NCBI RefSeq assembly: GCF_007786235.1
Contig: NZ_VNFK01000010.1
Location: 100,904 to 164,903, forward strand
Length of the DNA stretch: 64,000 nt
Direction: 5' to 3'
Origin: Paenarthrobacter nitroguajacolicus
Lineage (GTDB): Bacteria; Actinomycetota; Actinomycetes; Actinomycetales; Micrococcaceae
A program made the translations under genes and the position numbers. This document shows positions 9,130 through 18,276 of this stretch, piece after piece (within the stretch, counting starts at the first letter, position 1; every line of letters starts with the position of its first letter). The notes under the pieces were generated by a model. It worked only from the letters and a program-made list of their open reading frames with translations, searched no databases and was not told the origin of the DNA.

Positions 9130-9504
9130 GGTCCGCCGGAACTTTCTGAAGCGCGTTTTCGAGGCCGCCACCGCGCGTCGCGAGCGAAATCGCGTTAATC
9201 GCGCCCAAACCCTGTAGGCTGTATGGGCACGGTGCCGGGAGAGTCCGTTACAACTGGTGACGCAAGTCACGTGGTAGCCTCCGGACCCGGCCTCATTTGC
9301 AGCTGAAGGTCAAACTAGCGTAATCTTGATCTTCGGTGCTTACGCCAACACTTGGGTTATGCCCCTTGGAATTGTTCATGGGATGACTCGCGGACTTCGA
9401 TCAGAAGTCCACGGCGTTGAGGCACAGCGCGAACCAAGCCTGATTCCGGTTCAAGGTTCCGCACGCAAATTTAGTTATAAACGTCGAGAGAAGTGAGTAC
9501 CCAA
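9130..9504 (+). promoter_or_regulatory. intergenic/leader region before rplU-rpmA with two dyads
   Basis: No gene is seen in about 375 bases. There is a GTGAC-GCAA-GTCAC dyad at 9257-9270 and a perfect seven-base stem-loop (GGACTTC, loop GATCA, GAAGTCC) at 9392-9410, roughly 100 bases before the rplU start. A purine-rich ribosome site lies at 9486-9493. The region could hold a long 5' leader of the kind used for ribosomal-protein feedback control; that is inference only. Confidence 0.45.
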
Positions 9505-9813
9505 GTGGTGTACGCGATTGTCCGCGCAGGCGGCCGCCAAGAAAAAGTTTCCGTTGGAGACTACGTAACGCTTAACCGCGTCCCCGGTGGAGCCGGCAGC
9601 ACGCTTGAGCTGCCCGCCTTGCTCCTGGTAGACGGCGATAAGGTCACCTCCGCAGCTGCGGAACTGGCCAACGTCAAGGTTACGGCTGAGATCCTCGAGG
9701 ACCTCCGTGGTCCGAAGATCGTCATCCAGAAGTTCAAGAACAAGACCGGCTACCGGAAGCGTCAGGGTCACCGTCAGGAACTGACCAAGATCAAGATCAC
9801 CAGCATCGCGTAG
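9505..9813 (+). CDS. rplU: 50S ribosomal protein L21
   Basis: L21 binds 23S rRNA in the large subunit. The sequence [25 protein letters not shown] is the conserved N-terminus, and the basic C-terminal block [21 protein letters not shown] is the rRNA-binding signature. GTG 9505 gives 102 residues, the usual length, with GAGAGAAG upstream. A GTG at 9493 would add four residues but overlaps the purine-rich ribosome site, so it is less likely; GTG 9508 is a third possibility. It is followed by rpmA after about 60 bases, the standard L21-L27 pair. Confidence 0.95.
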   Translation: MVYAIVRAGGRQEKVSVGDYVTLNRVPGGAGSTLELPALLLVDGDKVTSAAAELANVKVTAEILEDLRGPKIVIQKFKNKTGYRKRQGHRQELTKIKITSIA

Positions 9814-9875
9814 CTTTCGTTACCCGCTGTTCAGGTTTTTCAGTTTCCCCAGAAATTTAGAGGCAGGCATTTCAC

Positions 9876-10139
9876 ATGGCACACAAAAAAGGCGCGAGTT
9901 CCACTCGCAACGGTCGTGACTCCAACGCACAGTACCTGGGCGTCAAGCGCTTCGGCGGTCAGGTAGTTTCCGCCGGCGAAATCATCGTTCGCCAGCGTGG
10001 AACGCACTTCCACCCCGGTGCAGGCGTCGGTCGCGGTGGCGACGACACCCTGTTCGCACTTCAGGCCGGTGCGGTTGAGTTTGGTACTCGCCGCGGCCGT
10101 CGCGTAGTGAACATCGTTGCTGCTGCAGCTGCAGAGTAA
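9876..10139 (+). CDS. rpmA: 50S ribosomal protein L27
   Basis: L27 reaches the peptidyl transferase centre with its N-terminus. The 87-residue product starts [16 protein letters not shown] and contains the diagnostic GVKRFGGQ and [13 protein letters not shown] motifs. There is no N-terminal extension needing protease cleavage, unlike Firmicutes L27. It is translated from ATG downstream of rplU and followed by a strong terminator. Confidence 0.97.
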   Translation: MAHKKGASSTRNGRDSNAQYLGVKRFGGQVVSAGEIIVRQRGTHFHPGAGVGRGGDDTLFALQAGAVEFGTRRGRRVVNIVAAAAAE

Positions 10140-10154
10140 CAACAAGTTCTGAAC

Positions 10155-10193
10155 CGGTGGAGCGGGCCAAACGGCCCGCTCCACCGTTCTTTT
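10155..10193 (+). terminator. rho-independent terminator after rpmA
   Basis: A perfect 14-base stem (10155-10168 with 10173-10186) and four-base loop AAAC are followed by TTCTTTT. This is a textbook intrinsic terminator closing the rplU-rpmA transcript. Confidence 0.93.
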
Positions 10194-10213
10194 AACCGCA
10201 TTACAATCGACTA

Positions 10214-10238
10214 GGGCGCCCCGGGCGCCTCGGTTTTT
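10214..10238 (+). terminator. second GC-rich hairpin with T run before obgE
   Basis: GGCGCC (10215-10220), a three-base spacer and GGCGCC (10224-10229) are followed by TCGGTTTTT. It lies 36 bases before the obgE start. It may back up the preceding terminator or attenuate read-through into obgE. Confidence 0.5.
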
Positions 10239-10274
10239 GCAACAGCGCTGGCAACAGCAATAGAGGAGATCCAC

Positions 10275-11861
10275 GTGGCGAGCTTTGTAGACCGGGTAGT
10301 CCTGCACGTATCCGGCGGAACCGGTGGCCACGGCTGTGTCTCCGTAAAGCGGGAAAAGTTCAAGCCGCTCGGTGGCCCCGACGGCGGCAACGGCGGCAAC
10401 GGCGGCGACGTCATTCTGCGCGTGTCCGCCCAGACCACCACCCTGCTCGACTACCACCACGCTCCACACCGCCACGCCACCAACGGCGGCCCCGGCATGG
10501 GTGACTGGCGTGGGGGTAAGAACGGTGAAACCCTCATTCTTCCGGTGCCGGACGGCACCGTGGTCAAGACCAAGGACGGCGAAGTCCTCGCTGACCTCGT
10601 GGGCGAAGGCACCGAGTACATCGCTGCGGCAGGCGGTCAAGGCGGCCTCGGCAACGCGTCCCTTTCCTCACAGAAACGCCGGGCCCCCGGCTTTGCCTTG
10701 CTCGGCATCGAAGGAGAATCCAGCGACATCGTCCTGGAACTGAAATCCATCGCCGACATCGCTTTGGTTGGCTTTCCCTCTGCCGGTAAGTCCAGCCTGA
10801 TCGCCGCAATGTCCGCAGCGAGGCCCAAGATCGCCGACTACCCGTTCACCACCCTCATTCCCAACCTTGGCGTGGTCCAGGCGGGCGAGGTCCGTTTCAC
10901 CATTGCCGATGTGCCCGGCCTCATCGAGGGTGCCAGCGAAGGCAAGGGCCTCGGCCACAACTTCCTTCGCCACGTAGAGCGCTGCGCCGCTTTGGTCCAC
11001 GTTCTTGATTGCGGAACCCTGGAATCGGACCGAGACCCACTCTCCGATCTCGCCATCATTGAGGCCGAGCTGGAGAAGTACGCCGTCGATATGAGCTATG
11101 CGGGTGTGGATGGTGAAGTGGTGCCGTTGAACGAGCGTCCCAAGCTCGTGGTGCTCAACAAGGTGGACCTTCCTGACGGCAAGGACATGGCCGAGTTTGT
11201 CCGTCCGGACCTTGAGGCCCGCGGATACCGTGTCTTTGAAGTGTCGGCAACCAGCCATGAGGGTTTGCGCCAACTCGGCTTTGCCATGGCAGAGATCGTC
11301 AAGGCGGCACGCGATGCCGTCCAGACCGCCCCGCCCAAGGTGGCCCCGCCCGTCCTGCGTCCGCGCGCAGTCAACGAATCCGGCTTCAAGATCCGCCGCG
11401 AGGAAAAGAACCTCGAGCCGTTGTTCCGCGTCCTGGGCGAGAAGCCTGTGCGCTGGGTCAAGCAGACAGACTTCACCAATGAGGAAGCCATCGGCTACTT
11501 GGCGGACCGCCTGGCCAAGCTGGGCGTGGAGACGGAACTCTTCAAGGTCGGCGCCAAGCCCGGCGATACCGTAGTCATCGGCGAAGACGATGGCGTGGTG
11601 TTCGATTGGGAGCCCACCATGATGGCCGGCGCGGAACTCCTGGCAACGCCCCGTGGCACCGACATCCGTGTTGCAGATATTGGTGACCGTCCCACGCGTT
11701 CCCAGAAGCGTGACGAACAAATCGAACGGCGCGAGGCCAAGGCCGCCGCGCGTGCCGAACTCGAAGCCGAACGCAAGGCCGGCATCTGGACAGAGTCCGT
11801 CAGTGGTCGTCGTGCCCAGGCCATCAGGGAGAGCAACTTGGACTCCGGTGATGACGACTAG
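10275..11861 (+). CDS. obgE: GTPase Obg/CgtA
   Basis: Obg is an essential GTPase that acts in 50S subunit maturation and stress signalling. The 528-residue protein has the glycine-rich Obg fold (residues 1-160, with [14 protein letters not shown]), the GTPase domain with G1 GFPSAGKSS (166-174), DVPGLIEGA (G3) and NKVD (295-298), and a C-terminal OCT domain followed by a charged tail. The start is GTG with AGAGGAG upstream. The stop overlaps the proB start by eleven bases, so obgE-proB-proA are probably translationally coupled. Confidence 0.97.
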   Translation: MASFVDRVVLHVSGGTGGHGCVSVKREKFKPLGGPDGGNGGNGGDVILRVSAQTTTLLDYHHAPHRHATNGGPGMGDWRGGKNGETLILPVPDGTVVKTKDGEVLADLVGEGTEYIAAAGGQGGLGNASLSSQKRRAPGFALLGIEGESSDIVLELKSIADIALVGFPSAGKSSLIAAMSAARPKIADYPFTTLIPNLGVVQAGEVRFTIADVPGLIEGASEGKGLGHNFLRHVERCAALVHVLDCGTLESDRDPLSDLAIIEAELEKYAVDMSYAGVDGEVVPLNERPKLVVLNKVDLPDGKDMAEFVRPDLEARGYRVFEVSATSHEGLRQLGFAMAEIVKAARDAVQTAPPKVAPPVLRPRAVNESGFKIRREEKNLEPLFRVLGEKPVRWVKQTDFTNEEAIGYLADRLAKLGVETELFKVGAKPGDTVVIGEDDGVVFDWEPTMMAGAELLATPRGTDIRVADIGDRPTRSQKRDEQIERREAKAAARAELEAERKAGIWTESVSGRRAQAIRESNLDSGDDD

Positions 11862-13032
11862 GACCGTCGACGCTCCAACTACAGCTGGGGGACTCGAGCG
11901 CCTTGCCTTGGCCACTGCCAAGCGGATCGTGGTCAAGGTGGGCTCCTCCTCACTGACCAGCATCAAGGGCGGAATCTCGGAAAAGTCGCTGTCCGGACTG
12001 GTTGATGCCCTTGCGGATAAGCGCAACGCGGGGACGGAGATCATCCTTGTCTCCTCGGGCGCCATTGCCGCCGGGCTGGCACCCTTGGGCTTGGCCAAGC
12101 GCCCTAAGGATCTTGCCACGCAGCAGGCCGCAGCGAGTGTGGGCCAGGGGCTCCTGATGGCCCGCTACACGCAGGCGTTCAGCGCGCATGGCGTGACGGT
12201 GAGCCAGGTATTGCTGACGGCCGACGACCTCATGCGCCGTACGCAGCACACCAACGCCTTCAGGGCGCTGGATCGACTGCTGAACCTGGGCGTGGTGCCG
12301 GTGGTCAACGAAAACGACACCGTGGCTACCCATGAGATCCGCTTCGGTGATAACGACCGCCTGGCTGCCTTGGTTGCGCATTTGGTCCGAGCCGATGCGC
12401 TCGTGCTGCTTTCCGACGTCGACGCCCTGTACGACGGTCCGCCGTCGCAGGGCGCCCAACGCATTCCGCTGGTCCGTGGTCCGCAGGACCTTGAGGACGT
12501 GACCATCGGCAAGGCAGGCAAGGCCGGCGTGGGAACCGGCGGCATGATGACCAAGGTGGAGGCCGCCTCCATCGCCGCCGGATCGGGTATCCATGCGTTG
12601 GTGACATCCACCGCGAATGCTGCCGCGGCCCTGGCGGGCGAGGACGTGGGGACCTGGTTCGCGGTCAACGGCAACCGAAAGCCCGTCCGCCTCTTGTGGC
12701 TGGCTCACCTGGCAACGGTTCACGGGCGGTTGATGCTCGACGACGGTGCAGTTAAGGCCGTGCGCGACCGGCACAGGTCACTCCTCCCTGCCGGCATTGC
12801 CGATGTCAGCGGCGACTTCGAAGCAGGCGACCCTGTTGAGATGGTGGCCATGGACGGAACTGTCGTGGCCCGGGGCCTGGTGAACTACTCGTCGGAGGAG
12901 CTGCCACGCATGTTGGGCCGGACCACCCAGGAGCTGGGCCAGGCGATGGGCAGGGGCTATGACCGCGAAGTTGTTCATGTTGACGACCTGGTGCTCTTGC
13001 GGGCGTCACGCTCATCTAAACTTGGAGCATGA
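11851..13032 (+). CDS. proB: glutamate 5-kinase
   Basis: ProB phosphorylates glutamate in the first step of proline synthesis. The 393-residue product has the amino-acid-kinase domain ([42 protein letters not shown]) and a C-terminal PUA domain (from about residue 300, with [13 protein letters not shown]). The ATG at 11851 (MTTRTVDAP) overlaps the end of obgE and gives the normal N-terminus. Longer in-frame extensions lie inside obgE and were rejected. The proA ATG overlaps its stop (ATGA). Confidence 0.96.
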   Translation: MTTRTVDAPTTAGGLERLALATAKRIVVKVGSSSLTSIKGGISEKSLSGLVDALADKRNAGTEIILVSSGAIAAGLAPLGLAKRPKDLATQQAAASVGQGLLMARYTQAFSAHGVTVSQVLLTADDLMRRTQHTNAFRALDRLLNLGVVPVVNENDTVATHEIRFGDNDRLAALVAHLVRADALVLLSDVDALYDGPPSQGAQRIPLVRGPQDLEDVTIGKAGKAGVGTGGMMTKVEAASIAAGSGIHALVTSTANAAAALAGEDVGTWFAVNGNRKPVRLLWLAHLATVHGRLMLDDGAVKAVRDRHRSLLPAGIADVSGDFEAGDPVEMVAMDGTVVARGLVNYSSEELPRMLGRTTQELGQAMGRGYDREVVHVDDLVLLRASRSSKLGA

Positions 13033-14393
13033 CTGAAGCGCTGACTCCTGACGCCCCTGCGATCTCCGACGTTTCCGGTGCTGCCGGCCAGACGCCGGAG
13101 AACCCTGTGGCAGGCGGCGTCCCGGTGTCGCCGGAGGATGTCCAGGCTGCCGTTCACGCCATTGCGGACCGCTCCCGCAAGGCCGCCCGACGCATGGCCC
13201 AGGCTAACCGTGCCTGGAAAGACCGTGCGTTGCGTGCCATCGGAACAGCCCTGGTGGAGAGCCGGAAGCACGTCCTTGAGGCCAATGCCAAGGACGTGGC
13301 GGCCGGTCGCGCCAACGGCACATCGGCGGCACTCCTGGACCGACTGACCCTGACACCCGCCCGTATTGATGGCCTCGTTGCTGCTTTGGAAAACCTGGCT
13401 GGACTGCCGGACCCCGTTGGGAACGTCGTCCGCGGACAGACTCTTCCCAACGGACTCCGCCTGCGGCAGGTCAACGTGCCCATGGGTGTTGTTGCAGCCA
13501 TCTACGAAGCGCGTCCGAACGTCACTGTGGACATCGCCGGTCTTGCCCTCAAGAGTGGCAACGCCGTAATCCTTCGTGGTGGTTCAGCAGCTGCACATAC
13601 CAACGAGGCACTGGTGCAGATTCTTCGCGAAGCGCTCGATTCCGTGGGTCTGCCTGCCGACGCGGTCCAGACCGTGGATCAGTACGGCCGTGAAGGTGCC
13701 AATGTACTGATGCGTGCCCGTGGACGGGTGGACGTCCTCATTCCCCGCGGCGGACGCGACCTTATTCAGACCGTCGTGACCAACTCTTCGGTGCCCGTGA
13801 TCGAGACCGGTGAAGGTAACGTCCACATCTTCATCGATGAATCGGCCAGCGAAGAGATGGCAGTGGAGATCCTCCTCAACGCCAAGACCCAGCGGCCGAG
13901 TGTCTGCAACACTGTCGAAACCCTTCTGGTGCACTCCGGTTCCACGGTGCTGCCTGCAGTCGCCAATGCGCTGCGGTCGGCCGGGGTGACCCTCCACGTG
14001 GATGAGAGGATTGCATCGGCCTTGGGCAAGGGGGTGGAGACTGTTCCGGCTGACGATGACGACTGGGCCACCGAGTACATGGACTTGGACCTCGCCGTCG
14101 CCATGGTGGACAGCCTGGATGATGCAGTCAAGCACATTCGCACTTGGACCACCGGGCACACCGAGGCAATCCTGACCAACAATCTGGCCAATGCCGAGAA
14201 GTTCATAGCCGAGATCGACTCGGCAGCCGTGATTGTCAATGCGTCCACGCGATTCACCGATGGTGGCGAGCTCGGGTTGGGCGCTGAAGTGGGCATCTCC
14301 ACGCAGAAGCTCCACGCGCGGGGTCCCATGGGCCTCACTGAACTGACCACCACCAAGTGGATCGTCCAGGGCGAGGGCCAAGTCCGCAGCTAG
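13029..14393 (+). CDS. proA: gamma-glutamyl phosphate reductase
   Basis: ProA reduces gamma-glutamyl phosphate with NADPH to the semialdehyde, the second step of proline synthesis. The 454-residue protein shows MGVVAAIYEARPNVTVDIAGLALKSGN, PRGG, GEGNVH and the active-site cysteine block AKTQRPSVCNTVETLL. The N-terminal 30 residues before the conserved VHAIADRSRKAARRMA are a variable extension. It overlaps proB by four bases (ATGA), so the two enzymes are made together and likely associate to channel the labile intermediate. Confidence 0.97.
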   Translation: MTEALTPDAPAISDVSGAAGQTPENPVAGGVPVSPEDVQAAVHAIADRSRKAARRMAQANRAWKDRALRAIGTALVESRKHVLEANAKDVAAGRANGTSAALLDRLTLTPARIDGLVAALENLAGLPDPVGNVVRGQTLPNGLRLRQVNVPMGVVAAIYEARPNVTVDIAGLALKSGNAVILRGGSAAAHTNEALVQILREALDSVGLPADAVQTVDQYGREGANVLMRARGRVDVLIPRGGRDLIQTVVTNSSVPVIETGEGNVHIFIDESASEEMAVEILLNAKTQRPSVCNTVETLLVHSGSTVLPAVANALRSAGVTLHVDERIASALGKGVETVPADDDDWATEYMDLDLAVAMVDSLDDAVKHIRTWTTGHTEAILTNNLANAEKFIAEIDSAAVIVNASTRFTDGGELGLGAEVGISTQKLHARGPMGLTELTTTKWIVQGEGQVRS

Positions 14394-14475
14394 CAACGCG
14401 GTAACATAGAACAGAAGTCCGGAACGGCGGGAAGTCCCGTCGTCGAAAATCCTTGAGAACCAACTAGGGGAGAAG

Positions 14476-14715
14476 ATGCTGTTTCAGCAGATCGCCACGT
14501 CCATTGCCGCCCAGACTGAAGGGGGCCACGAGGAACTCGCTCCGTTGTGGGCTGAGCCGTGGGTCTTCGGCATTGTGATGTTCGCTTTCCTGCTGGTTCT
14601 CATGTTCGTCACCCTCTCCTACACCAACCTGGGCAATCGCCACGAGGCCGTAGAAGAGCACTCCGATCCGCACCGCCAGCACCCGAACAAGCACACCCAC
14701 GGCCAGGGTCACTAA
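14476..14715 (+). CDS. small single-pass membrane protein with His-rich tail
   Basis: The 79-residue product has a short N-terminal part, one strong membrane segment at about residues 29-49 ([20 protein letters not shown]) and a charged, histidine-rich C-terminal tail (about seven histidines in the last 25 residues). The start is ATG with AGGGGAGA just upstream, a strong ribosome site. It sits between proA and nadD, with the nadD frame opening one base after its stop. The function is unknown. The tail could bind metal, but that is only a suggestion. Confidence 0.8.
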   Translation: MLFQQIATSIAAQTEGGHEELAPLWAEPWVFGIVMFAFLLVLMFVTLSYTNLGNRHEAVEEHSDPHRQHPNKHTHGQGH

Positions 14716-14716
14716 C

Positions 14717-15391
14717 ATTATCGCCGCAACACCGCGTGGGGAGTCGGAGCGCAGGCTTCGGCTGGGCGTGATGGGTGGAACATTCGATCCCATCCATCAC
14801 GGCCACCTTGTGGCTGCAAGTGAAGTCGCAGCCAAGTTCGACCTTGATGAAGTGGTTTTCGTGCCCACGGGCCAGCCTTGGCAGAAATCGCACAAGCTGG
14901 TCAGCCAGCCGGAGCACCGCTACCTCATGACGGTGATCGCCACGGCGTCCAATCCCCGGTTCACGGTGAGTAGGGTGGACGTGGACCGACCAGGTCCGAC
15001 ATTTACCATCGACACCCTGCGCGATCTTCGCGCCCTCCGCCCCGATGCGGATCTGTTCTTTATCACAGGCGCCGACGCCTTGGCGCAGATCCTGTCGTGG
15101 AAGGACGTGGACGAACTCTGGTCCTTGGCCCATTTCGTCGGCGTAACCCGTCCGGGGCACGAGCTGCATGACATGGGCAGGGATGACGTCAGCCTGCTGG
15201 AGGTACCGGCCATGGCCATCTCCTCCACGGACTGCCGAACCCGCGTAGGAGCAGGAAACCCCGTCTGGTACTTGGTGCCGGACGGTGTGGTGCAGTACAT
15301 CGCAAAATATGGACTGTATGCCGCGCGCCCCGAGGCGGGGGACTTCGCTCCGGCAGTGTCCGGATCAGACGACCAAGCACGTACTGAATGA
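14717..15391 (+). CDS. nadD: nicotinate-nucleotide adenylyltransferase (apparent ATT start)
   Basis: NadD adenylylates nicotinate mononucleotide in NAD synthesis. The protein contains [12 protein letters not shown] (the nucleotidyltransferase GxFDPxHxGH block) and ISSTDCR near the C-terminus. The first strand of the fold (RRLRLGV) is encoded upstream of the first GTG/ATG codons (14768/14771), which would give a protein beginning MMGGTFDP and lacking that strand. No ATG, GTG or TTG lies in frame between the upstream stop at 14651 and 14768. ATT at 14717, eight bases after CAGGG, gives a complete N-terminus ([18 protein letters not shown]), so it was chosen. If ATT is wrong, the gene starts at 14768. 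Confidence 0.82.
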   Translation: MIAATPRGESERRLRLGVMGGTFDPIHHGHLVAASEVAAKFDLDEVVFVPTGQPWQKSHKLVSQPEHRYLMTVIATASNPRFTVSRVDVDRPGPTFTIDTLRDLRALRPDADLFFITGADALAQILSWKDVDELWSLAHFVGVTRPGHELHDMGRDDVSLLEVPAMAISSTDCRTRVGAGNPVWYLVPDGVVQYIAKYGLYAARPEAGDFAPAVSGSDDQARTE

Positions 15392-15398
15392 GTTTTGA

Positions 15399-16586
15399 AT
15401 GAGCAGCCAGGAACAGCGACCCATCCGCAGCAGGCGTGAACTGCGTCGCGCCCGGGAAGAGCACCCGGAGGCGCAGGCGGAGACAACCGCACCCGCAGGA
15501 GCCGAGCCCGTGATGGGGGCTGAACGTGCGAACAGCCGCAATCGCCGCGCCGCAGATGCGCCCGTAGATGCGGTGGGGCCCGCAGCCCAGGAGCGGTCTT
15601 CCCAGATCCGTGCGCGTGATCGTGCAGCGCTGCGCACCATCAAGGAACTTGCCGACAAGGAGGAGCAACTCTCCGGGGGTGGCCCGCCGACACGACGCCA
15701 GCTTCGGCTTCAGCAGCTCCAGGCTGAAGTGGCCACTTCCATGAACCCCATCGTCCCGGCTCCCGGCTCCGCTCCGGACGCTGCGAAGCCGGAGGCTCCA
15801 CAGGCGCCGTCCAAGGAGAAGGCCCCGGCCCTTTCCTCGCCGCCGTCCGATGGTGGGGAAACCCAGGATCCTTCAGCGGAATCCGAAATGTCCGTGGAGC
15901 AGGCACTCGCGGTCCGCGAGCTGATCGCTGCCCAGGTACAGAACCAGACTGCCAAGCTGGAACACATTGCCGAGCAGGATCCGTTGGCCGTTGATCCGGA
16001 GGTCCTGGCCCAGCAGATCGCCCTCGCCGAGCGCGCGGCAGTATTGAACAAGCGTGCCGCTGCGAAGCAGAAACTCGCGGAGCAGAATCAGACGGACAAG
16101 GGCAAGGCGCCGGAGCCAAAGGTCCCAGCCGAACCCAAGTCCCCTGCCGTCACGGCGGGTCCTTCGACAGCCAACAACCTTGCCATGGTGACTCCCTTGG
16201 AGTTCGTCAAGGTTCCCGGCGTCGAACGTCCCGTCATGAAGCGTCCGAGCACCACCTTCGTGCCTCTGATTACCTCTGCGGGACCAAAGCTCGATGCCGT
16301 CCCACCGACCGGCAGGGAGCAAGGGTCACGTGGCCGCGCCGGAGTGCTTGCCCGGGCGGAGGCGGTGGCCCGGTCCGTGCGGAAGAAGCCCGTCATGGCG
16401 GTGGAGCCCAGCGAAGAAACGCAGCGGCCACCGGTATCGGCCAGCACGGCGTATGGACTTGATCCCCTTGACGTCAACACGGCTGGCTTGGCAAGGGCGC
16501 AGCGAAACAGGCTGTTGCAGTACGGCGTCCTGGCGTTGGGCCTTGTCGCGCTCATCGTCGGCATCATCATGATCACGAGCGGCTAG
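15399..16586 (+). CDS. hypothetical tail-anchored protein with disordered cytoplasmic region
   Basis: The protein has 395 residues. Residues 1-370 are low-complexity, rich in Ala, Pro, Glu, Lys and Arg, with helix- or coiled-coil-like stretches (SEMSVEQALAVRELIAAQVQNQ and the following region). Residues about 372-394 form a single membrane helix at the extreme C-terminus (YGVLALGLVALIVGIIMITSG), so the bulk is predicted to be cytoplasmic. It lies between nadD and rsfS and starts seven bases after the nadD stop, so it is probably in the same operon. I do not recognise a family. An envelope or cell-division scaffold would fit but is speculative. Confidence 0.8.
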   Translation: MSSQEQRPIRSRRELRRAREEHPEAQAETTAPAGAEPVMGAERANSRNRRAADAPVDAVGPAAQERSSQIRARDRAALRTIKELADKEEQLSGGGPPTRRQLRLQQLQAEVATSMNPIVPAPGSAPDAAKPEAPQAPSKEKAPALSSPPSDGGETQDPSAESEMSVEQALAVRELIAAQVQNQTAKLEHIAEQDPLAVDPEVLAQQIALAERAAVLNKRAAAKQKLAEQNQTDKGKAPEPKVPAEPKSPAVTAGPSTANNLAMVTPLEFVKVPGVERPVMKRPSTTFVPLITSAGPKLDAVPPTGREQGSRGRAGVLARAEAVARSVRKKPVMAVEPSEETQRPPVSASTAYGLDPLDVNTAGLARAQRNRLLQYGVLALGLVALIVGIIMITSG

Positions 16587-16645
16587 TTCCGCTCAATAAC
16601 GGCTCACGCCATCCATAGGCCACAGGCCACAACAAGGAGTACCCC

Positions 16646-17050
16646 GTGTCTGCACATGAACAATCCATCACCCTCGCCCGTCACGCCGCGCGTGCCGCAG
16701 CCGACAAGCTTGCCGAGGACATTGTCGCTCTGGATGTCAGCGAGCGTCTGGCGCTCACCGACATCTTCCTGATTGCGTCTGCTCCCACGGAGCGTCAGGT
16801 CAACGCCATTGTTGACGGCATCGAGGAGGAACTGCTTAAGCAGGACCTTCGTCCCGTGCGCCGCGAGGGCCGCTCGGAAGGCCGCTGGGTCCTGTTGGAT
16901 TATGCCGACATCGTTATCCACGTCCAGCACGCTGAGGACCGGGTCTTCTACGCCCTGGAACGGCTCTGGAAGGACTGCCCTGTGGTGGACCTTGAACTGG
17001 GAGACGATGCCTCTGCCAAGTCGGTAACAGTGGAGGAGTCAGAGCACTAG
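16646..17050 (+). CDS. rsfS: ribosomal silencing factor RsfS
   Basis: RsfS (YbeB/iojap) binds L14 on the 50S subunit and blocks joining with 30S during starvation. The 134-residue product covers the whole domain: KLAEDIVALDVSERLALTDIFLIASAPTERQVNAIVDGIEEEL, then GRWVLLDYADIVIHVQ and FYALERLWKDCP. The GTG start has AAGGAG about eight bases upstream. The nadD-rsfS pairing is widely conserved; here one membrane-protein gene lies between them. Confidence 0.95.
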   Translation: MSAHEQSITLARHAARAAADKLAEDIVALDVSERLALTDIFLIASAPTERQVNAIVDGIEEELLKQDLRPVRREGRSEGRWVLLDYADIVIHVQHAEDRVFYALERLWKDCPVVDLELGDDASAKSVTVEESEH

Positions 17051-17166
17051 CAACTGCGCGGCAGCCGAATATGCCCGATTTGGAATTTTCGGAAATGCTG
17101 TTCTAAGATATTTGAGTTGCTTCGGCGCGGACAGCCGAAAAGCTGAACGCGAAGCGGCAAGAATAT

Positions 17167-17239
17167 GGGGCTGTGGCGCAGCTGGTAGCGCACCTGCATG
17201 GCATGCAGGGGGTCAGGGGTTCGAGTCCCCTCAGCTCCA
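17167..17239 (+). tRNA. tRNA-Ala (anticodon GGC), copy 1
   Basis: The 73-base cloverleaf has acceptor stem GGGGCTG with CAGCTCC (one G-U pair), D arm GCGC...GCGC, anticodon stem CCTGC with GCAGG around the loop ATGGCAT (anticodon GGC), and T arm AGGGG-TTCGAGT-CCCCT. The discriminator base is A. CCA is not encoded. A second, identical copy lies at 18277-18349. Confidence 0.97.
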
Positions 17240-17243
17240 CTCT

Positions 17244-17295
17244 AGAGGCTCTGCCTTTCTTCACGAATTTCGTGGAGAACGGCAGGGCCTCTTTC
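17244..17295 (+). terminator. terminator hairpin after tRNA-Ala copy 1
   Basis: AGAGGCTCTGCC (17244-17255) pairs with GGCAGGGCCTCT (17281-17292) with a single G-U pair. Inside the loop a smaller CACGAA-TTT-TTCGTG-like hairpin stacks. TTT follows. It lies five bases after the tRNA. Confidence 0.75.
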
Positions 17296-17328
17296 GTGTG
17301 CCCGGAATGGTGGCCCCGCGCCGAGCGT

Positions 17329-17913
17329 TCAGGGGGCCCGCTGCAGTGCCGGCAGCATGAAGTCCCACATCTGTTCGATCCTGAGGAGCACGTCCTCACG
17401 TCCCGTCAGAACATCGGAGACCATCTGGACGCCGGTGAAGGAGGCAATCAGGAAGCGGGAGAAGGCCGCAGGATCAAGGTCGGGCCGAACGGCGCCGTCC
17501 GATCGGGCTTGCTGGAGAAGTTGCTCCGCGGTGCTGATCCAGTCTTCGTAGGGGCCGGACACGTCCGCTTCAAACGCGGATGCTTCAAAGGTGAGTCGAA
17601 TGCCACCCTGGACAATTGGCTCGTCCAGCAATTGTTGGCCGAACATCCTGCAGAGGCCGATGATTTTGTCCAGTGCCGGCTTGCTGGAGCCAACAATGTC
17701 GGAACCTGCCGCCAAGACCAAGGCATGCTGTTCTTCGATGACTGCCAGAGCAAGTTCCCGCTTCGACGTGAAGTGGAAGTACAGTGCACCCTTGGTCACG
17801 CCGGCGCGCTTGGTGATGTCCGTCAGGCTGGCGTTCCCGTAGCCAATCTCTGCGAAGACCCGGGCAGCACCTTCAATGACAGCGAGCCGCGTTTCCTTCG
17901 CACGTTGCTGCAT
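17329..17913 (-). CDS. TetR family regulator resembling gamma-butyrolactone receptors
   Basis: The 194-residue product has an N-terminal TetR helix-turn-helix (residues about 5-50: VIEGAARVFAEIGYGNASLTDITKRAGVTKGALYFHF) followed by SKRELALAVIEEQHA and an all-helical ligand domain. The KGALYFHFTSKRELALAVIEEQ stretch is very like the ScbR/ArpA autoregulator-receptor group. The ATG at 17913 (MQQRAKETR) starts the conserved region; in-frame extension to 17979 is Pro/Arg-rich and unlikely. It is transcribed opposite to the two tRNA-Ala genes that flank it. A palindrome about 100 bases upstream is a likely operator. No butyrolactone synthase gene is nearby. Confidence 0.9.
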   Translation of the reverse strand: MQQRAKETRLAVIEGAARVFAEIGYGNASLTDITKRAGVTKGALYFHFTSKRELALAVIEEQHALVLAAGSDIVGSSKPALDKIIGLCRMFGQQLLDEPIVQGGIRLTFEASAFEADVSGPYEDWISTAEQLLQQARSDGAVRPDLDPAAFSRFLIASFTGVQMVSDVLTGREDVLLRIEQMWDFMLPALQRAP

Positions 17914-18013
17914 CGGTAGTGGCTGACCTCTCGGTGGTGGACGGTGCGGCGGCCGGGAAGCATCCCTTAAGGCCCCCACTACGCTATCACCGGCCGCAAT
18001 GCCTCAGCATCAA

Positions 18014-18031
18014 AAACCGACTGGACGGTTT
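18014..18031. promoter_or_regulatory. 18-bp palindrome, candidate operator of the TetR gene
   Basis: AAACCG-ACTGGA-CGGTTT is a perfect 6-6-6 dyad, about 100 bases upstream of the TetR start. The AACCG...CGGTT arms recall the ARE sites bound by butyrolactone-receptor TetR proteins. Binding is inferred from position and symmetry. The rest of the stretch 17914-18276 holds no gene I can support; the part nearest 18277 must contain the promoter of the second tRNA. Confidence 0.55.
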
Positions 18032-18276
18032 GGTTTATCCAGGGAGAGATTCTAGACTTCAGGAGGGCGCTGCAGGATTATGCGTGCACGCTCGCTGGCA
18101 GCCGGTTTGGGGGGAGGTGCGATGGATTCGTCCAGCGCACCTCGGCTGCCGGGGAACAATTGCCGGCAGTGACGTACCTCACGGTTTGTCGATTTCGCTT
18201 ATCGGTTGAATGTGGTTAGTATTGACGAGTTGCTTCGACGGGAAGAGAAATACTTCCCCACGAAACCAGCAAATCC

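Noticed and set aside
17173..17919. Plus-strand open frame of 248 codons running through tRNA-Ala and opposite the TetR gene
   Set aside because: Its first codons are the tRNA itself and the rest mirrors the TetR coding strand. The minus-strand TetR motifs are clear.
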